Below the pieces are notes generated by a model that was given only the letters and a program-made list of their open reading frames with translations, did no database searches and was not told where the DNA came from. Positions 1 to 5,174 of a stretch of 7,707 nt of DNA are shown piece after piece (positions within the stretch are counted from its first letter, which is position 1; the number at the start of each line of letters is the position of its first letter). The DNA lies in NCBI GenBank assembly GCA_002779555.1, contig PEWI01000099.1:1-7707 (forward strand), written 5' to 3'. The position numbers and the translations under genes are program-made. The stretch is from Candidatus Bathyarchaeota archaeon CG07_land_8_20_14_0_80_47_9 (GTDB lineage Archaea > Thermoproteota > Bathyarchaeia > Bathyarchaeales > Bathycorpusculaceae).

Positions 1-732
1 AGCAGCATAATCGCCTTCCTGGCAAAGAAGACTTCAGTAGATGTGCGTCTGATTCATGTCAGCTTAGAAAACCAGTCTGAAACAGACCACGCTAGAAAGG
101 TGGCGGAGGAATTGAAACTGCCTATCCACGTCTACACGTACAATGAGGATGACGTTGAGAAGGTTGTCAGGAAGGTTGTGTGGCTGATTGAGGAGCCTGA
201 CCCCGTCAAGACAAGCATAGCCATCCCGATTTATTGGACAGCGGAGAAAACAGCCGAAATCAACCTCAAAGTGTTGCTGGCAGGGCAGGGTGCAGACGAG
301 CTTTTCGGAGGCTACAAGCGATACGTGGACGATTACCTGCAATATGGCAGAGAGAAAGCGCAAGAAACAATTCTCAACGACATAGCAGAAATGCATGAAG
401 CCAACTTTGAACGTGACTTCAAAGTCTGCAACTATCACAACATAGAACTGCGCTTACCATTCGCAGCGTACGAAATAGCGAAATTCGCCACAGCGCTGCC
501 ATTGGAGCTGAAAATAGAGCGTTCAAAGGAGACGCTCAGAAAACTGGTGTTGAGGCGAGCAGCACAGAACATCGGCCTTCCCAAATCCGTTGTGGAAAAA
601 CCGAAGAAAGCAATCCAGTACACGACAGGCGTCGCTGCAACATTGAAGAAACTTGCCAAGAACCGTGGATTTTCATTGAAGGAATACTTGCAGAAAATGT
701 TTCAAGAAACCTTCAAAGAGGATGGAACATGA
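1..732 (+). CDS. Asparagine-synthetase-like PP-loop amidotransferase, 3' part (5' end outside window)
   Basis: The reading frame is open from base 1, so the GTG at 43 is an internal valine and not a start. The first visible residues, SSIIAFLAKK, fit the end of the SGGxDSS ATP-binding P-loop of N-type ATP pyrophosphatases. At about 280-321 lies AGQGADELFGGYKRY, the diagnostic motif of the asparagine synthetase synthetase domain. It is followed by RDFKVCNYHNIELRLPF and a KETLR...LP...K segment, both typical of the AsnB C-terminal region. The family adenylates a carboxylate and amidates it with ammonia, often from an N-terminal glutaminase domain. Only about 243 residues follow the P-loop, against about 320 in bacterial AsnB from general knowledge, so this is probably a short archaeal form. 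Whether a glutaminase domain exists upstream cannot be seen. The TGA stop overlaps the ATG of the next gene. Asparagine itself as product is uncertain. Confidence 0.85.
   Translation, partial: SSIIAFLAKKTSVDVRLIHVSLENQSETDHARKVAEELKLPIHVYTYNEDDVEKVVRKVVWLIEEPDPVKTSIAIPIYWTAEKTAEINLKVLLAGQGADELFGGYKRYVDDYLQYGREKAQETILNDIAEMHEANFERDFKVCNYHNIELRLPFAAYEIAKFATALPLELKIERSKETLRKLVLRRAAQNIGLPKSVVEKPKKAIQYTTGVAATLKKLAKNRGFSLKEYLQKMFQETFKEDGT
717..721 (+). promoter_or_regulatory. Ribosome binding site of the deacetylase-family gene
   Basis: AGAGG lies 7 bases before the ATG at 729, inside the last codons of the preceding gene. Together with the ATGA stop/start overlap it supports translational coupling and fixes the start of the downstream gene. 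Confidence 0.6.
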
Positions 733-1790
733 ACAGGACAGCCGTGATTTTTTCACCTAGATACTGCGAGCACAACCCCGGGAGAAATCACCCTGAATCC
801 GCAAAACGCTTCACGGCAATCATGAACGAATTGAAGAAGGACACACTCTCCCAAAACAGAGACTGGCGCTTTGTCGAACCAACAAAAGCCAGCGTCGAAG
901 ACGTCAAGCTGGTTCACGACACCGAATACATAAAGCACGTCAGATCAGTGTGCAGGTCAGGCGGCGGATTGCTGGATTTGGAGGACACGGTGGTTTCCCC
1001 TAAAAGCTTTGAAGTTGCGCTCTATGCGGTGGGCGGAACACTCAAGGCGGTAGATCTTGTGATGGAACGGAAATTTCAGAACGCCTTCGCATTAGTGCGG
1101 CCGCCCGGGCATCACGCCAACAGGTTTGAGGCGTGCGGTTTCTGCATCTTCAACAACATCTCAATCCCCGCTGAATGTCTGCTCAGGAAACACAGGCTAA
1201 AGAGAATAGCAATACTGGACATTGATGCGCATCATGGAAACGGAACGCAGGAAACCTTCTACGGGACAAACAAGGTCCTGTACGTAAGCCTACATGAAGA
1301 CCCGCGAGGCTTTCCGGGAACAGGTTTTGTGGACGAGCTCGGTGAAGGCGAGGGGTTAGGCTACAACGTCAATGTTCCATTGCCGTTCAGAACAGGGGAC
1401 CAAGTCTATCTAAGAGCAATGAAAGAAATTGCGGAGCCAATACTACGCCAGTATAAGCCGCAATTCATGCTAGTCTCAGCCGGCTTCGACGGCCACTACG
1501 CAGACCCAGTCGGAAGCCTCTCGCTCTCGGCCCTGTGCTATCGAGAAGTCTGCGAAAGAATAATGAAACTTGCGTCGGAGACATGCGAAGGAAAGCTCGT
1601 AGCGGTTCTAGAAGGAGGGTATAGCCTTAAATTTGTTGGAAGATTGGTCGCAGCGGCAATCTTGGAAATGAGCGGCTCTCGTTATGCTGTAAGCGACAGC
1701 ATTCCTAAGCCAAAGAAGAGTGTGAGGATTCAGGGTGAAAAAATCATAGAAGAGGTAAAGAAGGCTCAGCGAACTTTCTGGAAAATATAA
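729..1790 (+). CDS. Histone deacetylase family (class II / acetylpolyamine amidohydrolase type) zinc hydrolase
   Basis: This 353-residue protein shows the whole deacetylase-fold signature. RPPGHHA (124-130) carries the catalytic histidine pair H128/H129. GFCIFNN is at 137-143. DIDAHHGNGT (164-173) supplies zinc ligands D166 and H168. SAGFDGHYADP (250-260) supplies the third ligand D254. LEGGYSL (294-300) carries the catalytic tyrosine Y298. The family hydrolyses acetyl-lysine or other N-acyl amides such as acetylpolyamines, in the cytoplasm. All metal and catalytic residues are present, so it should be active. The GFD and GGYS forms place it with class II/AcuC/HDAH-like enzymes rather than class I. 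The C-terminal 40 residues are a basic, probably helical tail ending in QRTFWKI. The start is the ATG overlapping the previous stop, with AGAGG 7 bases upstream. The substrate (Alba or histone lysines, polyamine, a metabolite) cannot be told from sequence. Confidence 0.93.
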   Translation: MNRTAVIFSPRYCEHNPGRNHPESAKRFTAIMNELKKDTLSQNRDWRFVEPTKASVEDVKLVHDTEYIKHVRSVCRSGGGLLDLEDTVVSPKSFEVALYAVGGTLKAVDLVMERKFQNAFALVRPPGHHANRFEACGFCIFNNISIPAECLLRKHRLKRIAILDIDAHHGNGTQETFYGTNKVLYVSLHEDPRGFPGTGFVDELGEGEGLGYNVNVPLPFRTGDQVYLRAMKEIAEPILRQYKPQFMLVSAGFDGHYADPVGSLSLSALCYREVCERIMKLASETCEGKLVAVLEGGYSLKFVGRLVAAAILEMSGSRYAVSDSIPKPKKSVRIQGEKIIEEVKKAQRTFWKI

Positions 1791-1833
1791 TAGTGACGTT
1801 AAGAAAGCTAGTTTCGATTCGTGTGGCTAAGAA

Positions 1834-2016
1834 CTACTCGATTACCTGAATTGCGCTTTCTGAACATTGAACCTCGCAGGCTCTGCACACCAAGCATTCT
1901 TCAGGCTTCACTGGAACAGATTTCTTGTCCTTAATCTCGAAGACGCCTACTGGGCATGTCTCTACGCATGTTCCGCAACCAGTGCATTTCTCGCTATTCA
2001 CTATTATTTTCACCAT
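1834..2016 (-). CDS. Small 2x[4Fe-4S] ferredoxin
   Basis: This 60-residue protein has two classic cluster motifs: CxxCxxCxxxCP at C11, C14, C17, C21 and CxxCxxCxxxC at C41, C44, C47, C51. It is a bacterial-type dicluster ferredoxin, a soluble low-potential one-electron carrier. The proline that usually follows the last cysteine is replaced by serine (S52), while the first motif keeps its proline. This often occurs in such proteins and does not remove a ligand. The start is ATG with GGGGG at 2026-2030, 9 bases upstream; the stop is TAG. The gene converges on the deacetylase gene (43 bases between stops) and follows the surface-protein gene by 69 bases on the same strand. A palindrome and a TATA-like stretch in that gap suggest separate control. 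The redox partner is not in the window. It could instead act as a small subunit of a larger oxidoreductase encoded elsewhere. Confidence 0.93.
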   Translation of the reverse strand: MVKIIVNSEKCTGCGTCVETCPVGVFEIKDKKSVPVKPEECLVCRACEVQCSESAIQVIE

Positions 2017-2035
2017 TTGCGGTTTCCCCCTTTAA

Positions 2036-2057
2036 CTAGAATTTCATTGAAATCTAG
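2036..2057. repeat. Imperfect palindrome in the ferredoxin leader (possible operator or hairpin)
   Basis: The arms are CTAG-A-ATTTCA and TGAAAT-CTAG around a single central T; the only asymmetry is one extra A in the left arm. A third CTAG at 2061-2064 forms a second small palindrome, CTAG-GCG-CTAG, with the right arm (2054-2064). The element sits between the TATA-like stretch at 2065-2074 and the ribosome binding site at 2026-2030, where an archaeal repressor would block transcription start. As RNA it could also fold into about 8 pairs with one bulge and end the upstream transcript, but no T-run follows it. Confidence 0.5.
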
Positions 2058-2064
2058 GCGCTAG

Positions 2065-2074
2065 AATAAAAGCG
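2065..2074 (-). promoter_or_regulatory. TATA-like element ahead of the ferredoxin gene
   Basis: On the minus strand this reads CGCTTTTATT, about 50 bases before the ATG. Archaeal transcription normally starts some 25 bases downstream of the TATA centre, which would fall inside the CTAG palindrome and leave a leader carrying the GGGGG site. The match is weak and rests mainly on position. Confidence 0.3.
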
Positions 2075-2085
2075 TTTAGGTTCAC

Positions 2086-3810
2086 TTAACGGATTTCTTC
2101 ACGTAGTCTCAAAAGGATTCCTTTTATAGTCGATTCAGCCCCGTCTTTTCTGCGCTGATAGTCGGACTGAAGCTTTCGATAGGCCTCCAAGGAAAGCTCT
2201 CCGCCAGCGTGACGTGCTTCGATACTTTTAACGTTGGTTTCGGCCTCGTTGATTTCGGCTTCGGAGATTTCGAGCTGTCTCATCAAATCACTATACTTGC
2301 CACCAGCCCCACGCAACCTGTCCTTAGACTCGGCTAGGTCTCTGTCTAACGTTCCAAGACGGGTTTCAAGCGTTTTTCTCAGAACCTTGTACCGGCGCCT
2401 AGGAATCCTGCCCTTGCTCACCCTGACTTCCAAGGAATCAAGTTCCAAGGCTATCTTCATCTTCTCCCCGTATGAGTCTACAAATGACTTGAGATATTCG
2501 GCACCAATCTTCACAACCGCCGCGGGCGCAGGAACGCGAGCAACGGCTGCCTTCGGTCTTTTCCAGACAACAGCAACTGTGCACCCGACAATCGCTAAAG
2601 CCCACACCCACATTGTAGGTCGGAAAGACAACCATAAAGGATTATAGTTATACAGGATCTCAGCGTTGAAACTGTCCAGAGAGATGACGTTCCCTTTGGT
2701 TATAGTCGCCGTCTCTTGGTAGACATCTCTTGACAGGCTGAATGTATCGCCAACCAAGGTATCTTCAAGACTCACTACCCTCGCGCCTTCCGGCATGATA
2801 AAGCTGACAGAAGCCTGCGCGACGTAGTAATTCAGATGCTGAAACATGGAAATGTTAAACACGAAACTGTTTGTGCCTCTTTGCACGGTGTAGTTGCCGG
2901 GCAAGACATATCCAACGGAAAAGCCGAAGGACTCGTTAGTTTTCAGGGGCGACTCGAAAGTAACCCGGTAACGGTTAGCCGTTTGATTAATCTGCGCGGG
3001 TGCAGCCATCTTTCTTCCGAGCTGGTCCTGCGAGGTCACACTGAAAGCGCTAGAGGGCAAAACTATGTCAGTGAAGCTCAGTGCTTCGGTTGCCTTGTTT
3101 GTCAGGTAGTAAGTGTCTGCGCAATCTATTTCGCCAAGTTCAGTTACTCTCATCTCACTCGAGAACTCCTCTATATCCATTACTCGCACGTTGTCAACGC
3201 TCGACGTAAAGGTTGCTGACCCAGCTGAATCGGTGAATTCTGGCAGGTTCTCTTCCCCATACGCGAGACCTCCTGGAACGCTTTGAACAAGGACAGCATC
3301 CGTCGGCAACACAATCGACCCATTGCAGACAGCAACCGGCTTCACCAAACTGGGGTACGCCGGAAAGCTCGATGTAAACTGGGTGGCATTTTGAGAATCT
3401 TGCACAAGAAGGCGGTTTGAAAGCACAAATTCAACACTGAAAACCTGCGGAGCGCCCTGAGGGAAGTCTATCTTCACAGCATAGAATCCAACGCGGGGGG
3501 GGTCTCCTAAAGGTACGTTAAGAGTAACCGCGAAAAAGTCAGACGCGTTGTAGGCAACGCTTCGAAGAAGGTGTTGACCGTACTTGTATGGGAACCCTAT
3601 GAGGAAATCAGTGGCTTGCCCTGTTACGACGTTTATTGTGACCGTGTCATTTATCAAAACATAACCATTGTACAAGACTGTTACCTCATGATTCACGTGT
3701 TCTATAGTATAATCTGATTGTGCTTGAACGACCTTCATGTTAGACAAAAAAGAGGCGAAAACCATCAGGGTAACCATCAGCAAAATGAACGCGAACGCCG
3801 TCGTCTTCAC
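2086..3810 (-). CDS. Membrane-anchored surface protein with cytoplasmic coiled-coil domain, function unknown
   Basis: I do not recognise a named family. The 574-residue protein starts with a signal peptide or anchor (hydrophobic 5-22, likely end near VQAQS at 28-32). Residues 33-395 are rich in beta-type alternation and contain eight N-glycosylation sequons (N54, N88, N141, N163, N275, N292, N306, N319). A hydrophobic segment at about 396-416 (PTMWVWALAIVGCTVAVVW) is followed by basic KRPK, the stop-transfer pattern for an outside N-part and inside C-part. Residues 435-574 are highly charged and helical, ending in GELSLEAYRKLQSDY and LLRLREEIR. All sequons lie outside and none in the 140-residue inner part, which supports the topology. 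I recall similar helical tails in Bathyarchaeia proteins, not verifiable here. The start is GTG with GGAGG 8 bases upstream and an in-frame stop just before it. An 8-C run at 3495-3502 does not break the frame. Confidence 0.85.
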   Translation of the reverse strand: MKTTAFAFILLMVTLMVFASFLSNMKVVQAQSDYTIEHVNHEVTVLYNGYVLINDTVTINVVTGQATDFLIGFPYKYGQHLLRSVAYNASDFFAVTLNVPLGDPPRVGFYAVKIDFPQGAPQVFSVEFVLSNRLLVQDSQNATQFTSSFPAYPSLVKPVAVCNGSIVLPTDAVLVQSVPGGLAYGEENLPEFTDSAGSATFTSSVDNVRVMDIEEFSSEMRVTELGEIDCADTYYLTNKATEALSFTDIVLPSSAFSVTSQDQLGRKMAAPAQINQTANRYRVTFESPLKTNESFGFSVGYVLPGNYTVQRGTNSFVFNISMFQHLNYYVAQASVSFIMPEGARVVSLEDTLVGDTFSLSRDVYQETATITKGNVISLDSFNAEILYNYNPLWLSFRPTMWVWALAIVGCTVAVVWKRPKAAVARVPAPAAVVKIGAEYLKSFVDSYGEKMKIALELDSLEVRVSKGRIPRRRYKVLRKTLETRLGTLDRDLAESKDRLRGAGGKYSDLMRQLEISEAEINEAETNVKSIEARHAGGELSLEAYRKLQSDYQRRKDGAESTIKGILLRLREEIR

Positions 3811-3818
3811 ACAGTCTT

Positions 3819-3823
3819 CCTCC
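3819..3823 (-). promoter_or_regulatory. Ribosome binding site fixing the GTG start at 3810
   Basis: GGAGG on the minus strand lies 8 bases before GTG (3808-3810). An in-frame TGA at 3826-3828 rules out any start further upstream, and the GTG begins directly at the signal-peptide-like residues. Confidence 0.75.
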
Positions 3824-3869
3824 GCTCAGCTCCCAGATTTTTAGGCTCAATAATTATTCATAAGCTCAT

Positions 3870-3880
3870 TTATTTACTTT
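3870..3880 (-). promoter_or_regulatory. BRE/TATA-like promoter of the surface-protein gene
   Basis: On the minus strand AAAGTAAATAA lies 59 bases before the GTG start. The same 11 bases occur 52 bases before the glycosyltransferase start (6478-6488). The purine-rich AAAG followed by TAAATAA fits the archaeal BRE plus TATA arrangement and predicts transcription start near 3847. A second A/T-rich stretch, AATAATTATT around 3849-3858, could mark the initiation region. Confidence 0.5.
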
Positions 3881-3957
3881 TGGAATTACACTACCCCACT
3901 TACGTATATACTTACCCATTCTCAGAGAGAAACAGAAGCTCCATTCAGGACTCAAGC

Positions 3958-3973
3958 AGACTCGCGCGAGTCT
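3958..3973. repeat. Perfect 16-base palindrome
   Basis: AGACTCGCGCGAGTCT equals its own reverse complement with no spacer. About 0.1 perfect 16-base palindromes would be expected by chance in a window this long. It lies about 150 bases upstream of the surface-protein start and about 95 bases beyond the DUF2095-like stop. It could bind a dimeric regulator or form a hairpin with a small central loop at the end of the upstream transcript. Confidence 0.6.
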
Positions 3974-3995
3974 AACGGCCCATAAGGACAATAGA

Positions 3996-4018
3996 GCATC
4001 ATCATACGCAGCTGATGC
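3996..4018. repeat. Hairpin-forming inverted repeat
   Basis: GCATCA (3996-4001) and TGATGC (4013-4018) can pair across an 11-base loop. On the minus strand it lies about 50 bases after the DUF2095-like stop. No U-run follows, so a terminator role is only possible, not shown. Confidence 0.35.
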
Positions 4019-4023
4019 GGGCA

Positions 4024-4036
4024 CTCTGCTGCAGAG
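4024..4036. repeat. Short dyad CTCTGC-T-GCAGAG
   Basis: These are two perfect 6-base arms with a single central base. The spacing is too tight for an RNA hairpin with all six pairs but suitable for a dimeric protein site. It may be chance. Confidence 0.3.
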
Positions 4037-4068
4037 AACATTGCGGAAACAAGCCGAAACGGGTGTTC

Positions 4069-4413
4069 TTATTGCTCGCCGTGCTTAAGATAGTAGTCCG
4101 CTTCCTTCTTGGGCCCGAAGCTTCTCACACCTTTCTCCTTAAGCTGCTTCCTGAGCCTTTCAGCGTATTGCCTCTCTAGTTCGCCTCTCTTTTCCAAGTA
4201 AGCTATTATCTCTTCTGCCTGTTGCTCATTATCACATCGGCGAACGAAATCTATCACGTCAGGCGTATAATGAACGAGTCTTTCTGACACGGCGTTTTCT
4301 CCAGTCCCAGTGTTCGTCCGCACGGAGCGTATGCCAACTTTGTTCTCTTCACATTCAAGCTCCTTTGCCAAGTTTGGGAACATTTTCTTCAACGATTCCT
4401 TGTTGAACACCAT
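4069..4413 (-). CDS. DUF2095-like small archaeal protein, function unknown
   Basis: The 114-residue product is MVFNKESLKKMFPNLAKELE onward, with features I associate with the archaeal family DUF2095: FPNLAKEL near the start, then VDFVRRCDNEQQAEEII-like residues, and a C-terminal region with ERLRKQLKEKGVRSFGPKK and YYLKHGEQ. The family name is from memory and needs a profile search. The protein is soluble, charged and mostly helical in its second half, with no catalytic motif or membrane segment. I prefer the ATG at 4413 because GAAGG lies 7 bases upstream (4421-4425). An in-frame ATG at 4431 would add MCEGAN but has no ribosome binding site. A TATA-like box at 4465-4475 predicts a transcript starting near 4443, leaving a usable leader for the 4413 start. 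It is 89-107 bases downstream of the nucleotidyltransferase gene. The stop is TAA. Confidence 0.8.
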   Translation of the reverse strand: MVFNKESLKKMFPNLAKELECEENKVGIRSVRTNTGTGENAVSERLVHYTPDVIDFVRRCDNEQQAEEIIAYLEKRGELERQYAERLRKQLKEKGVRSFGPKKEADYYLKHGEQ

Positions 4414-4464
4414 GTTCGCGCCTTCGCACATGTCAATGCATTTTCAATTTACCTATCCGAAACC

Positions 4465-4475
4465 GAATATTTAAG
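4465..4475 (-). promoter_or_regulatory. TATA-like box of the DUF2095-like gene
   Basis: On the minus strand CTTAAATATTC is a good archaeal TATA match. Transcription would begin about 26 bases downstream, near 4443, giving a leader of about 30 bases to the ATG at 4413 (or about 12 to the ATG at 4431). It lies in the gap after the nucleotidyltransferase stop, so this gene can be expressed apart from the upstream genes. Confidence 0.5.
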
Positions 4476-4520
4476 CGTCTTCAGAACCATGAATGCAAAA
4501 TTGAGGATATAGTTGAAGAC

Positions 4521-5138
4521 TTATGAAGGCACAAACCTCTGCAGTGGGTTTTCTCTAAGCATCTTTTCCAATTTTTTTATGTTGAGGCCGCGGATTTGAT
4601 CACCGTATATCTCGCATTTCTCTTTTCTGGAAGCATCTGAGCTATGCACGACCTTAATCTCAGCCTTTTCCCTGTCAGGCAACTCAACGTAAATGTGGAA
4701 TGAACCTCTCCTCTTACCTTTCTTTGTCACCGTTACGCGTTCGGTTTGGATTATTCTCACTCCGCTTCGCTTCAAAATACTCACGATTTCTGCAGATTCG
4801 TCATGACATACGGCAATGTCTATGTCACTTGCATAATGGATTGTTCCGCGCCAAACGCTTCCGACCAAGAGGGGCGAGTGCTCTTTGAGGATGTCCATCA
4901 GTTTCAGGGCGTCTTGGCGCATCTTGACCAAGCGTTCTTGTCTTGCTGATCCTTCACGTTCCTCAGCTAGTCTGTCAATTTCCAGCGCGACTTCAAGGTT
5001 TGTGGGAAGAAAATGGGCTCCAAATGTTTTCGAAGCTTTCAGTTTTGCTTGTTTGAATTCCTTTTCAATTCCTGTATAGAGAAGGTTGGCAGCTTCCCTC
5101 GCAACTTTTTCTCTTAGGCTTGCAGAATTAGTGTTCAA
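4521..5138 (-). CDS. Small Pol-beta-superfamily nucleotidyltransferase
   Basis: This 205-residue protein has the superfamily signature hG[GS]...DhDh as VGSVWRGTIHYASDIDIAV (92-110), with G93/S94 and metal-binding D105 and D107. A following hairpin, HIYVEL...AEIKVV (148-164), probably supplies the third carboxylate, E160 or E152. The form GSxxRGTxxxxSDIDI resembles archaeal CCA-adding and related PF01909-type domains. The protein lacks the large C-terminal domains of CCA enzymes, so that role is unlikely. Residues 1-85 are helical and charged and could form a partner or substrate site. The reaction would be transfer of a nucleotide to RNA, a protein or a small molecule; the acceptor is unknown. 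The start is TTG with GGTGA 4 bases upstream (5143-5147), since no ATG or GTG precedes the motif at a useful distance. It follows the glycosyltransferase stop by 36 bases, so co-transcription is likely. The stop is TAA. Confidence 0.85.
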   Translation of the reverse strand: MNTNSASLREKVAREAANLLYTGIEKEFKQAKLKASKTFGAHFLPTNLEVALEIDRLAEEREGSARQERLVKMRQDALKLMDILKEHSPLLVGSVWRGTIHYASDIDIAVCHDESAEIVSILKRSGVRIIQTERVTVTKKGKRRGSFHIYVELPDREKAEIKVVHSSDASRKEKCEIYGDQIRGLNIKKLEKMLRENPLQRFVPS

Positions 5139-5142
5139 GGGT

Positions 5143-5147
5143 TCACC
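5143..5147 (-). promoter_or_regulatory. GGTGA ribosome binding site supporting a TTG start
   Basis: A classic archaeal GGTGA lies 4 bases before TTG (5136-5138), in the 36-base gap after the glycosyltransferase stop. The spacing is short, but no better start is available: the only upstream in-frame codons before the TAG at 5175 include no ATG, GTG or TTG. Confidence 0.5.
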
Positions 5148-5174
5148 GACCCAATTTTGTCTCTGAATGGGAAT

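Larger units (their letters stand above)
3811..4068. other. 258-base noncoding gap rich in inverted repeats
   Basis: The gap lies between the DUF2095-like stop and the surface-protein start, both on the minus strand. The part near 3811-3920 is A/T-rich and holds the promoter. The part near 3950-4040 is G/C-richer and holds three inverted repeats (3958-3973, 3996-4018, 4024-4036). No convincing open frame, tRNA or poly-T terminator was seen on either strand. Confidence 0.5.

Noticed and set aside
43..45. GTG as start of the first gene.
   Set aside because: The frame is open back to base 1 and encodes the SSIIAFLAKK part of the PP-loop motif, so the true start lies outside the window.
1791..1833. 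Terminator between the converging deacetylase and ferredoxin genes.
   Set aside because: The 43 bases contain no stable inverted repeat with a T-run on either strand; only mild T-richness is seen beyond the ferredoxin stop.
2234..2647. Long open frame on the plus strand antisense to the surface-protein gene.
   Set aside because: It lies wholly inside a well-supported minus-strand gene, shows no domain features and has low-complexity serine/leucine composition typical of a reverse-frame shadow.
3495..3502. Run of eight G (plus strand) inside the surface-protein gene, a possible phase-variation or sequencing-error site.
   Set aside because: The frame is continuous through it (GDPPRVG) and the protein looks coherent on both sides, so there is no sign of a frameshift.
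3945..4005. Possible C/D-box guide RNA on the minus strand: a box-C-like ATGATGA at 4005-3999 and a CTGA at 3948-3945, about 61 bases apart.
   Set aside because: No convincing internal D'/C' boxes and no terminal stem; the palindrome at 3958-3973 occupies the guide region. The two short motifs can occur by chance.
4571..4577. A7 run (minus strand) in the nucleotidyltransferase gene as a possible slippage site or terminator.
   Set aside because: It encodes IKKLEK in a normal helix near the C-terminus, and no stem lies next to it.
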